A stretch of 64,000 nucleotides of DNA from Ruminococcus flavefaciens (GTDB lineage: Bacteria; Bacillota; Clostridia; Oscillospirales; Ruminococcaceae), in the NCBI GenBank assembly GCA_002373775.1, contig DFJW01000077.1:8269-72268 (forward strand). The letters run 5' to 3'. The position numbers and the translations under genes were made by a program. Positions 7,607 to 15,246 of the stretch are shown piece after piece (position 1 is the first letter of the stretch; every line of letters begins with the position of its first letter). Under the pieces are notes generated by a model, which worked only from the letters and a program-made list of their open reading frames with translations, was not told where the DNA came from and did no database searches.

Positions 7607-8215
7607 TCAGATCACATTGAAATGCTCATAGCTGAGAGCACCTTCATTGCTTTCGATAATAAGGTACGAAGCACCGTCCAGACCGGAAGCAGAGACCGAA
7701 ACCACATTGCCTTTAACGAAATTCTGATGAGAATGACCGACAACAACAAGATCGTATTTTGTTACTTCTTCGCTTTTGCAAGCAGCATCGAAAACTCCGT
7801 CTTTCAGACTTGAAAGCTGTAGGAAAGGGTAAGGAGAATCAATGTCAGAGAACAGGAAATGCGAAAAACGCAGCTTATGTCCGCAGCATTCATTCTCATA
7901 GAACAAAGGCATCTGTCTGATGAACTGCATCTGCTCATCTGTAAGCTTTTTCCTTGCCTCATCATAATATCCTCTCAGGTATTCCACATCAGGATCAATG
8001 TCAACACCGTCCGCGATGTAGAGTTCACAATTGCCTTTGAGGCATATGATACCGCTTTCTTTCAGCATTTCAAGACATTCGATCTCTTCATTGCCGCGCT
8101 GAAAGATATCTCCCAGAAACACAGTGAGATCGGGGCGTTTGTCCTTTATCTGTTCAAGGACAGCTTTCAGAGCGCTGAGGTTGCCGTGGATATCCGAGAA
8201 TACAGCGATTTTCAT
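7607..8215 (-). CDS. YfcE/MJ0936-like metallophosphoesterase, last gene of the phosphonate operon
   Basis: 202-residue cytoplasmic phosphodiesterase-type protein. Motifs: FSDIHGN (about 5-11), LGDIFQRGNEEIEC (about 34-47), KGNCE (about 60-64), GHSHQNF (about 160-166). It starts 25 bp after the phosphonopyruvate decarboxylase gene and precedes the operon terminator, so it is probably co-transcribed with it. The ribosome site is AAAGGAG. It could hydrolyse a CMP-phosphonate intermediate, or be a passenger with an unrelated substrate; the sequence cannot decide. Confidence 0.85.
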   Translation of the reverse strand: MKIAVFSDIHGNLSALKAVLEQIKDKRPDLTVFLGDIFQRGNEEIECLEMLKESGIICLKGNCELYIADGVDIDPDVEYLRGYYDEARKKLTDEQMQFIRQMPLFYENECCGHKLRFSHFLFSDIDSPYPFLQLSSLKDGVFDAACKSEEVTKYDLVVVGHSHQNFVKGNVVSVSASGLDGASYLIIESNEGALSYEHFNVI

Positions 8216-8240
8216 ACTCTTCTCCTTTCAGTGATTCAGA

Positions 8241-9365
8241 TCAGTCGATTTCTTTGAGGTATGCCATAAAGTTCTGCTTGTTTTCAAGAGCAGTAGTGGT
8301 AGGACGACCGAGGTCATCTCTTGCACCTATAGAGCACTTGACTTCGATGAGGGATAAAGCACCGCGAGACTTAGCAGCCTCAAGCTCTCTGTCAAGAGCT
8401 TCGAAGGAATCGGTGCTTACAGCGTAAGGATAACCGCAGCCCTTTGCAATGGCAACGAGGTCGATGTTTCCTGCAACGGTAGGCATACCGCCGACAGTTT
8501 CGTGAGCACCGTTATTGATAACGACGTGTATGAGATTAGCTGGCTTGTAAGAGCCGAGAACAGCCATGCTTCCCATGTGCATGAGAGCAGCACCGTCACC
8601 GTCGATGCACCAGATGCGGCTTTCCGGCTTATTGATAGCGATACCGAGAGCGATAGATGAACTGTGTCCCATTGAGCCTACGGTAAGGAAGTCATACTTA
8701 TGGGGCTGACCGTTAGCCTCTCTTATCTCGAAAAGTTCGCGGCTTGCCTTTCCGGTAGTAGAAACGACAGGATCGCTTCCGGCAGCAGCAGCGATATGTC
8801 TGATAATATCCTCTCGCACCATAGTGTTTGAATTTGAGTAAACTACCTTTTCATCGTAAGAGACAGCGCCTTTGCGGACAATGAATGCAGCCTGACGTCC
8901 CTTTGCGAACACTTCACGGAAGTGGGACATAGCAGCTTCGATCTCATCGGCAGTAGTATCCTTGCTGATGATGAAAGTCTCAACGTCCATATCTTCCATA
9001 AGCTTGACAGTGACTTCGCCCTGATAGATATGCTGCGGTTCATCGTGTATACCCGGTTCACCACGCCAGCCTATGATAAAGAGCATAGGAATAGCATAGA
9101 CTTTGTCATTGAGCAGTGAAGCAAGGGGATTTATAATATTTCCCTCACCGGAATTCTGCATATAAACTACCGGGACTTTGCCGGTAGCGAGATGATAACC
9201 GGCTGCAAGAGCAGTGCAGTTGCCTTCATTAGCGGCAATGATATGATGATCCTTATCTATGCCGTAAGTATTTATAAGGTAGTTGCAGAGTGCCTTGAGC
9301 TGTGAATCGGGAACGCCTGTGTAGAAATCGGCACCGATGAGTTTAACTAATTCTTCAACTTTCAT
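8241..9365 (-). CDS. aepY: phosphonopyruvate decarboxylase
   Basis: Thiamine-diphosphate enzyme (374 residues) that decarboxylates 3-phosphonopyruvate to phosphonoacetaldehyde, pulling the unfavourable PEP mutase reaction forward. The N-terminal pyrimidine-binding half carries TGVPDSQL and NEGNCTALAAGYHLATG (catalytic Glu near residue 46). The C-terminal half has the TPP motif GDGAALMHMGSMAVLG...NNGAHETVGG (about residues 258-295). Length and motifs match Ppd. It sits 12 bp downstream of the solute-binding lipoprotein and 25 bp ahead of the phosphoesterase, in the aminoethylphosphonate operon. Confidence 0.94.
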   Translation of the reverse strand: MKVEELVKLIGADFYTGVPDSQLKALCNYLINTYGIDKDHHIIAANEGNCTALAAGYHLATGKVPVVYMQNSGEGNIINPLASLLNDKVYAIPMLFIIGWRGEPGIHDEPQHIYQGEVTVKLMEDMDVETFIISKDTTADEIEAAMSHFREVFAKGRQAAFIVRKGAVSYDEKVVYSNSNTMVREDIIRHIAAAAGSDPVVSTTGKASRELFEIREANGQPHKYDFLTVGSMGHSSSIALGIAINKPESRIWCIDGDGAALMHMGSMAVLGSYKPANLIHVVINNGAHETVGGMPTVAGNIDLVAIAKGCGYPYAVSTDSFEALDRELEAAKSRGALSLIEVKCSIGARDDLGRPTTTALENKQNFMAYLKEID

Positions 9366-9377
9366 TATGTATCTCCT

Positions 9378-10841
9378 TTAATCCAGATCAGGGTTTTTGC
9401 TATGTACGTCTTCAAAGAAAGAACCGGCAGTTGATTCCCATGATTTTCCGTCTTTGCAGTAATCAGTTGAGACTGCATTGAGAAAACTCAACTTTATTGA
9501 CGCATCATAAGGGGTGATAAGTCCCATCAGGTTTATCGACTTAGCAGTTTCATGCAGAACAGAGAAATAGTTCTGACCGTCGAGATTACCGGTCACATAT
9601 TCGTCCGGGCACTCATTTCTCTTGACTATCTCATCCATTACCTTCATATTGTTCACATAATCCGGCTTTGTGAGAGCATAATCATGCATAGCGTCAGGAT
9701 CGACAGCAGAATTGTAGATGAATGACTGAGCCTCCTCAGCATTATCAGTTTTGGGGTTAACAACTATCCATGTACCTCCCCAGAAATAAGGAGCAGGACC
9801 GACAACTACATTCCATTTACCATATGAATCTGCTGAAACAGTGTCAAAGAAATTGGTGAATCCCCATGTAGGAACGAAATAGCCCATGCAGGCATCGTTT
9901 TTACCGCCGTCGATCCATTCTGCTGACCATTGCTGATTGTGTGAAACGCCGCCGTTGTTCCAGAGAGTTTTAGCACAATCGGCGAAAGCGCGGCATGAAT
10001 CGTCCAGAGTTACTTTGCCGTCTACGACCCAAGGCTGTATCCTGTTTGAAGAGAATGCCTGCCACATACCTCCGAGACTGTCAGCAAATGCGACTTTTCC
10101 GTCAGAAGCAGCCGCAACATTTGCAGCAGCAGCAGAGAATTTATCCCAGTCACTGATAAGAGACTGCATCTCTTCAGGTGTTTTTGCACCGAGGTATTTG
10201 TCAGCAAGGTCAGTGCGGTAAGCGAAACCGCCGGGGCATGCCTGCCATGAAGCACCGACTATCTTACCGGCATTAGCACCGGAAGTCGCTCTTCCTATAT
10301 CAATAGTGTAGGCATACATATCAGCGAAGTCCGAATCACGGAAGCCCAGCTGTTCGAGAGGAGCAGTCCTGCGGTCATCATTGATATATTTCAGTGCCCA
10401 GTCAGCTTCACAGAAGTAGACATCCAGATCATCTCCGGAGTTGAAGAGAGAGTCGTAATGATCTGAAGCATCACTGCCTCCGCAGTCAAAGTTGATGAAA
10501 TCCACATTATTTTTGCGGAAACCGTAGTTATCCTCCCAGGCTTCGAGCAGAACAGGCACATCATTTGCGTCCCATCCGGCGACGGTGAACGTATCGCCGC
10601 CGGTACGGAGACTTACGTTATTGAGACCGCCGGGGGCATGAGAAGGAGCAGTAGTAGTGACGGTAGTAGTTGTGGCTGAAGTTGTGGTGAGAGTGGTGGT
10701 CGTGAACTCTTCTGTGGTGGTACTCTCTGTTGTAGTAGTTTCCGGAACAGAAACATAGCCGGAGTTATTGTATTTGTCTTCACAGCCCATCACTGTGACA
10801 AGCATAGCGCATGCAGCAAGCATGGAAATAAGCATTTTCAT
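9378..10841 (-). CDS. extracellular solute-binding lipoprotein inside the phosphonate operon
   Basis: 487-residue lipoprotein with signal peptide and lipobox VMGC (Cys about residue 20), a Thr-rich linker (about 35-68, with clusters of TTT and SATTTT) and a type-I periplasmic-binding-protein fold. Trp- and Asp-rich segments such as GTWIVVNPKTDNAEEAQSF resemble sugar- or spermidine-type ABC binding proteins. No permease or ATPase gene is nearby, so its transporter is elsewhere or it has another role at the surface. It lies between the PEP mutase and decarboxylase genes, 110 bp after the former and 12 bp before the latter. The start follows AGGAGG by 10 bases. The ligand cannot be inferred. Confidence 0.85.
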   Translation of the reverse strand: MKMLISMLAACAMLVTVMGCEDKYNNSGYVSVPETTTTESTTTEEFTTTTLTTTSATTTTVTTTAPSHAPGGLNNVSLRTGGDTFTVAGWDANDVPVLLEAWEDNYGFRKNNVDFINFDCGGSDASDHYDSLFNSGDDLDVYFCEADWALKYINDDRRTAPLEQLGFRDSDFADMYAYTIDIGRATSGANAGKIVGASWQACPGGFAYRTDLADKYLGAKTPEEMQSLISDWDKFSAAAANVAAASDGKVAFADSLGGMWQAFSSNRIQPWVVDGKVTLDDSCRAFADCAKTLWNNGGVSHNQQWSAEWIDGGKNDACMGYFVPTWGFTNFFDTVSADSYGKWNVVVGPAPYFWGGTWIVVNPKTDNAEEAQSFIYNSAVDPDAMHDYALTKPDYVNNMKVMDEIVKRNECPDEYVTGNLDGQNYFSVLHETAKSINLMGLITPYDASIKLSFLNAVSTDYCKDGKSWESTAGSFFEDVHSKNPDLD

Positions 10842-10915
10842 AAATGTAAAACCTCCTGTTTTATCAGATATATAATGCGAGAAAGTATTGTTTATTCCAT
10901 ATCAGCCGGAGAAGA

Positions 10916-10933
10916 CTGCCCTCAGCGGGGCAG
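10916..10933 (-). promoter_or_regulatory. stem-loop between the PEP mutase and solute-binding protein genes
   Basis: CTGCCC / GGGCAG with a 6-nt loop in the 110-bp gap after the PEP mutase stop. No T-run follows, so this is more likely an RNA-processing or stabilising hairpin than a terminator. The largest gap within the operon is here, so expression of the lipoprotein may differ from its neighbours. Confidence 0.35.
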
Positions 10934-10951
10934 TTCAGTGCCGGCGTTTTA

Positions 10952-12247
10952 TCAGAGTTCGTCGATAAGGGTGATGATCTCCTTTATAGGCATCAGTCTG
11001 TCATCAACTTCCTTAGCGCGGTGGTAACGCAGGATATCCTCAGCAGTCTTCTGCATTGCCGGAAATGCGCTGCGAGTGAGCTGATTGGCATAAATAACGA
11101 TATTCACACCGTGAGAAGCAAGTTCTTCTTCGGTAACGGTGTTGAAAGAAGTGGGGACGACAACGATAGGTGCAGTCTTGTTCTGCTCGCGGAACTTATC
11201 GCAGAATTCGAAGATCTCAGCCGGATCCTTTTTGCGGCTGTGGATCATTATTCCGTCAGCACCTGCGTCAACATAAGCGAAAGCACGGGTGAGCGCGTCC
11301 TCCATGCCCTGCTCGAGAATGAGGCTTTCGATACGGGCGATTATCATGAAATCGTCAGTGAGCTGAACGCTTTTGCCGGCTCTTATCTTCTCGCAGAAAT
11401 TCTCAATGGTATCCTGAGTCTGTTTGACTTCATTTCCGAAGAGAGAATTTTTCTTCAGACCGGTCTTGTCCTCGATGATGACAGCAGAAACGCCCATTCT
11501 TTCGAGTGTACGGATGTTATAGATAAAATGCTCTGTAAGTCCGCCGGTATCACCGTCGAGGATTATAGGCTTTGTGGTGACTTCCATGATATCGTCGATA
11601 GTGCGGAGACGAGAGGACATGTCAACGAGTTCGATATCCGGTTTGCCCTTTGCAGTAGAATCGCAGAGTGAACTTACCCACATAGCATCGAACTGATCGA
11701 GCTTTCCGTTATTCTCAACGACAGTCTTTTCTGCGATAAGACCGGTGAGACCGCTGTGAGCCTCGATAGTCTTGACAACGGGGCACATCTCGATGAGCTG
11801 TCTGAGACGCTTTCTGCGGTATTCCGGCATAGCCAGCTTTTCGCGGAGCTGATTGTCTATCTTTTTTACCTTGTCATTGTAGGTGTAAGGCACTTCTATG
11901 AGTTCGCCGCCGTACTCTTCAAGGAGGCGGATGACATTTTCGCGGATAGCAGCTTCCGGACCATTTTTCCAGTTATCGCCGTGAAGCACATAATCCGGGC
12001 GCAGCTGTCTGATAACGTCATCGTAGGTCATATCATCCTGAAGGACTACCTTATCAACGCCGTCCAGTTTTTCATAGAGCCTGATACGTTCATCCTGATC
12101 TATAGTCGGGAATTTATTGTATCTGATAAGCGCCTTGTCGCTGAGCGCACCTATTATCACTTTGCCGAGCTTGTGGGCATGTTCTATTATATTGAGGTGT
12201 CCCTCATGGATTATGTCGGTGCAGAAACAAGTGTATACTGTTTTCAT
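10952..12247 (-). CDS. pepM: cytidylyltransferase-phosphoenolpyruvate phosphomutase fusion
   Basis: PEP mutase rearranges phosphoenolpyruvate to 3-phosphonopyruvate, forming the C-P bond. This protein (431 residues) has two domains. Residues about 1-135 are a TagD/GCT-type nucleotidyltransferase with the HxGH motif HEGH (about 16-19). Residues about 145-431 are a PEP mutase/isocitrate-lyase-type barrel with the diagnostic EDKTGLKKNS pattern (EDK-x5-NS), DSTAKGKPD, DGDTGG and ARIES. It starts 11 bp after phnW, with a GAGGAGG ribosome site. The fused domain makes a second candidate nucleotidyl-activating enzyme beside the PntC-like protein. Confidence 0.94.
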   Translation of the reverse strand: MKTVYTCFCTDIIHEGHLNIIEHAHKLGKVIIGALSDKALIRYNKFPTIDQDERIRLYEKLDGVDKVVLQDDMTYDDVIRQLRPDYVLHGDNWKNGPEAAIRENVIRLLEEYGGELIEVPYTYNDKVKKIDNQLREKLAMPEYRRKRLRQLIEMCPVVKTIEAHSGLTGLIAEKTVVENNGKLDQFDAMWVSSLCDSTAKGKPDIELVDMSSRLRTIDDIMEVTTKPIILDGDTGGLTEHFIYNIRTLERMGVSAVIIEDKTGLKKNSLFGNEVKQTQDTIENFCEKIRAGKSVQLTDDFMIIARIESLILEQGMEDALTRAFAYVDAGADGIMIHSRKKDPAEIFEFCDKFREQNKTAPIVVVPTSFNTVTEEELASHGVNIVIYANQLTRSAFPAMQKTAEDILRYHRAKEVDDRLMPIKEIITLIDEL

Positions 12248-12258
12248 TTATGTCCTCC

Positions 12259-13389
12259 TCAGTCGTTGTACTTTACCGGAACTGTGATGTTGTTCTTTTC
12301 AAGAGCCTCACGGAACACCTTGAAGAAGTCGGCTATATCATTCTCGTCGATAGCACCGAGAGAGCAGAGACGGAATGTATTTGTAGTAGATATCTTGCCG
12401 GGATAGATAGTGAATCCGCGTTCATAGCAATAATCATGTACAGCTTCGAAGCTCCAGTTGGGATCATCCGGATAAATTGCGGAAGAAACGAGACCTGCGC
12501 GCCATTCCGGTTTTATGACCTGACGGAAGCCGAGTTCTTCGAGACCGTTGTTTATAGCATTGAAAACTCTTGTGTGGCGTGCCCACTTAGCCTCTTCACC
12601 TTCAGCCCAGTATTCTTTCAGAGCCTGAATAGTGGAGTAGATAGTCTGAACAGGGGGGGTGAAGTGCATTTCGCCTGTCTTCTCGAAGAAGTCATACTGG
12701 AGCCAGAGATTGCAGTAGTAAGAGCGCTTTGGATAGTCCTTTGACTTTTCGATGATCTCCCTGTTTCCTACAACGAACGAAAGACCGGTGAAAGCCATGA
12801 GACCTTTCTGAGCTGAAGCCATGCAGAAGTCTATATTATCCTTTTCGATGTCGATAGGGCGCATAGCGTAAGTAGAAGTCGTATCTACGATCATAATAGC
12901 GCCGTATTTATGAGCGAGAGCGCCTATTTCACGGATAGGGTTGAGAATGCCTGTGCCTGTCTCGTTGTGAGTTGTGTATACCACAGCGATATCCGGATCA
13001 CTTTTCAGCTTTTCCTCGATCTCATTGAGATCAGGGAGCTGGTCAACAGGGTACTTCATATCAATGTAAGGAAGATCGTAGAACTGGCATACCTCAGCTG
13101 CACGGGTACTGTAAGCGCCGTTGTCCGAGATGAGGACTTTCTTACCTTCCGGGAGCAGAGAATTGAGGCATACATCAATATTTATAGTACCTGAGCCGCA
13201 GAAGAGCACAGACGTATACTTCTGAGTATCGCCGTGGACGATCTTCACGAGATCCTCGCGCAGACCTTTCATAAGCGAGCCGAATTCCTTTTCGCGCGGG
13301 CAAATATCCGGCACTACCTGAGCGAGTTTTACCGTATCCGTAGTAGTTGAAGGTCCGGGGTTGAGCAATACATTTCTTTTGATATCCAT
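12259..13389 (-). CDS. phnW: 2-aminoethylphosphonate aminotransferase
   Basis: PLP-dependent class-V aminotransferase (376 residues). In biosynthesis it aminates phosphonoacetaldehyde to 2-aminoethylphosphonate. Visible landmarks: LLNPGPSTTTDTVK at the N-terminus, CGSGTINIDVCLNSLLP (about 63-80), TTHNETGTGILNPI (about 139-152), VDTTSTYAMRPID, and the PLP lysine in SAQKGLMAFTGLSF (about 192-205). It lies between pntC (16 bp) and the PEP mutase (11 bp), so it works in synthesis rather than in phosphonate breakdown. No phosphonatase (phnX) is present. Confidence 0.93.
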   Translation of the reverse strand: MDIKRNVLLNPGPSTTTDTVKLAQVVPDICPREKEFGSLMKGLREDLVKIVHGDTQKYTSVLFCGSGTINIDVCLNSLLPEGKKVLISDNGAYSTRAAEVCQFYDLPYIDMKYPVDQLPDLNEIEEKLKSDPDIAVVYTTHNETGTGILNPIREIGALAHKYGAIMIVDTTSTYAMRPIDIEKDNIDFCMASAQKGLMAFTGLSFVVGNREIIEKSKDYPKRSYYCNLWLQYDFFEKTGEMHFTPPVQTIYSTIQALKEYWAEGEEAKWARHTRVFNAINNGLEELGFRQVIKPEWRAGLVSSAIYPDDPNWSFEAVHDYCYERGFTIYPGKISTTNTFRLCSLGAIDENDIADFFKVFREALEKNNITVPVKYND

Positions 13390-13404
13390 CTGATTATCCT
13401 CCTG

Positions 13405-14304
13405 TCATTGTACGTCGTAAGATTTGTCTATAGCTTTGAGTTCTCTGAAAGTATCTATTTCGATAATGTCATCTTCCGTACATTCACGGATGCCGACTTT
13501 ATACTGATCCTTGAAGACCACCAGCGGTACCTGTTCCCAGTAGTATTCTTTCCCACCGGGAAGGTCATAAGCCTGCTGGAGATGTTCAGCGAGCTTCTTT
13601 CCGTCAGCCTCATCCCAGTAAGATATGCCCACCATCTGGTGACAGTTGAGACCTCCGACTTTCTGTTCAGTGATGATATCGTCCTTAACAGTGAAGCACC
13701 AGTCATCTGAACGGTCTTTCATGATGCCGAGGAAGTTTGAGTTGTAATTGTACTTCTTTATAATAGCCGGATTGTGTATGAGCAGATCAGCTTCAAGAAC
13801 GTAAGCATTGCTGAGAAGGTATCTTGCGCACATAGCCGAAGATATATTATTTGCTTCGTTGTACGCCGGATTCTCTATAAATCTTATCATCGGATACTTG
13901 TAGAGCAGCTGATCGAACTGCTCTGAAAGATAACCTCTTACGATATATATTTCGTTTATGCCTGCCGCGAGTACAGCATCAATGAGACCGTCGATAAGTC
14001 TCTTGCCGTTGACACGAACGAGCGGTTTGGGTGTGTTCAGAGTGACCGGGACGAGCCTGCTGCCGAATCCGGCTGCGATAAATACAGCTCTTTTAACTCT
14101 GAAAGGTTCAAGTGCAGCGATTCCCTGTTCAGTTATCCTGCCGTCAGAGATAAGACCTGACTCAGTCATATCCTTCACGATCTTGTTGACGGTACCCAGT
14201 GAAAAGCCGGTTTTTTCTTCGAGTTGACGCTGAGTTAGTCCCTGAACATTCTCAGCCAGCGTTTCAAGTACAGTAAACTGTTTTTTGCTAAGATCACTGT
14301 TCAT
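13405..14304 (-). CDS. pntC: winged-helix/nucleotidyltransferase fusion, 2-aminoethylphosphonate cytidylyltransferase (PntC-like)
   Basis: 299 residues. Residues about 1-65 form a MarR/winged-helix-like DNA-binding domain (KQFTVLETLAENVQ, LTQRQLEEKTGFSLGTVNKIV). Residues about 72-299 are a LicC-type NTP transferase with the signature AAGFGSRLVPVT...PKPLV. LicC makes CDP-choline; PntC enzymes use 2-aminoethylphosphonate, and the phnW/pepM/ppd neighbours favour that substrate. The start at 14304 follows AGGAGG; an upstream in-frame start at 14358 would read through a palindrome and is rejected. First gene of the operon. The HTH domain suggests self-regulation through the palindrome in the leader (inference). 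Confidence 0.87.
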   Translation of the reverse strand: MNSDLSKKQFTVLETLAENVQGLTQRQLEEKTGFSLGTVNKIVKDMTESGLISDGRITEQGIAALEPFRVKRAVFIAAGFGSRLVPVTLNTPKPLVRVNGKRLIDGLIDAVLAAGINEIYIVRGYLSEQFDQLLYKYPMIRFIENPAYNEANNISSAMCARYLLSNAYVLEADLLIHNPAIIKKYNYNSNFLGIMKDRSDDWCFTVKDDIITEQKVGGLNCHQMVGISYWDEADGKKLAEHLQQAYDLPGGKEYYWEQVPLVVFKDQYKVGIRECTEDDIIEIDTFRELKAIDKSYDVQ

Positions 14305-14340
14305 TTCTATTCCTCCTGTGATAAGTTGCTGTTCAATATC

Positions 14341-14353
14341 CGGTCTCTGACCG
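14341..14353. promoter_or_regulatory. palindrome at the start of the phosphonate operon transcript
   Basis: CGGTC-TCT-GACCG, a perfect 5-bp-arm inverted repeat, about 20 bp downstream of the -10 box and about 37 bp before the pntC start. It could be an operator for the winged-helix domain of PntC or an RNA hairpin. Confidence 0.45.
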
Positions 14354-14372
14354 TACATATTTGAACATAATT

Positions 14373-14401
14373 ACTATAACACATACACAGGCGATTGTCA
14401 A
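14373..14401 (-). promoter_or_regulatory. promoter of the phosphonate operon
   Basis: On the minus strand: TTGACA (14396-14401), 17-bp spacer, TATAGT (14373-14378), about 70 bp before pntC. Confidence 0.8.
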
Positions 14402-14476
14402 GAGAATATCAAAAAGAAACAGAGCGAAGAAACAAAAACACCGGACACGTTAATAAAGATACCCATATAGAAGTTT

Positions 14477-14508
14477 TGCCCCGAAGCGTTTCAAAGCGCT
14501 TCGGGGCA
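14477..14508. terminator. GC-rich stem-loop, possible terminator
   Basis: TGCCCCGAAGCG / CGCTTCGGGGCA with an 8-nt loop, downstream of the membrane gene that ends at 14546. The stem is strong but neither side has a proper T-run, so terminator function is uncertain; it may insulate that gene from the phosphonate operon promoter. Confidence 0.5.
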
Positions 14509-14545
14509 TTGTACTTATTGCTGCTATGATAAATCAGAATTTATA

Positions 14546-15040
14546 TTACTTCTTCACAATAAAATTCATATATCCATTAATTGTATGAATTGCAAAAAAT
14601 ACCGCCGCTGTTATAACCAATGGGTAATTGTACTTCCACAATCCGAAACATAAATAGTATAGCGGAACAACTGCAAATTGACTAACTACTATCAACCAGC
14701 CAAATTGATGTCCCAAATAATAAAATGCCCAGCCAATAAAATTGATCAATATCATAACAAGTGTCAACATAAAAAATGCTTTATCTCTTGTTTTTTCTAT
14801 TGAGAAAAAGCTCACATCATCTCTGACAAGCAGCATCAATAAAAGCATTGACAGCATACCAAATATACCTTGTATAGTCTGGATCCACTTCAATTCATTT
14901 TGCATATTCATTATTGGATTTGGTTCTGGTTTAACTAATGGCATTATTATATACGGGATTTCTTGTATTACAAATGCAATAATGCCGATCAATGATATAC
15001 CAAAATAATAATTCTTATAAAGATGAGCAATTCTTATCAT
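14546..15040 (-). CDS. AT-rich integral membrane protein of unknown function
   Basis: 164 residues with about five hydrophobic helices: ISLIGIIAFVIQEIPYIIM, GIFGMLSMLLLMLLV, AFFMLTLVMILINFIGWAF, WLIVVSQFAVVPLYYLCFG and LVITAAVFFAIHTI. I do not recognise a family. Base composition is clearly more AT-rich than its neighbours, with codons such as TTA and AAT common, which suggests recent acquisition. The ribosome site is AGAGGATG. No mobile-element genes or repeats flank it. Confidence 0.7.
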   Translation of the reverse strand: MIRIAHLYKNYYFGISLIGIIAFVIQEIPYIIMPLVKPEPNPIMNMQNELKWIQTIQGIFGMLSMLLLMLLVRDDVSFFSIEKTRDKAFFMLTLVMILINFIGWAFYYLGHQFGWLIVVSQFAVVPLYYLCFGLWKYNYPLVITAAVFFAIHTINGYMNFIVKK

Positions 15041-15117
15041 TTTATAATCATCCTCTTTTATACATTAATTCCGATTTATTTTAGTAACAATTATAGCACG
15101 ACATAGCTGTATTGTCA

Positions 15118-15163
15118 ATAAAAAGCCATAGTACTTCTGGCTAAGTATCAGAAATACTATGGC
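15118..15163 (-). terminator. terminator of the GH130 phosphorylase gene
   Basis: GCCATAGTATTTCTG / CAGAAGTACTATGGC with a 9-nt loop and one mismatch, followed on the minus strand by TTTTTATT. It lies about 85 bp after the GH130 stop. Confidence 0.85.
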
Positions 15164-15246
15164 GAAAAACCTCTGTATCAGCGTCACCCTTTATCCGGGC
15201 GCGGTGATCTTTGTATTAAGCTGAACTGACGAGTTCTGTTAGTAGA

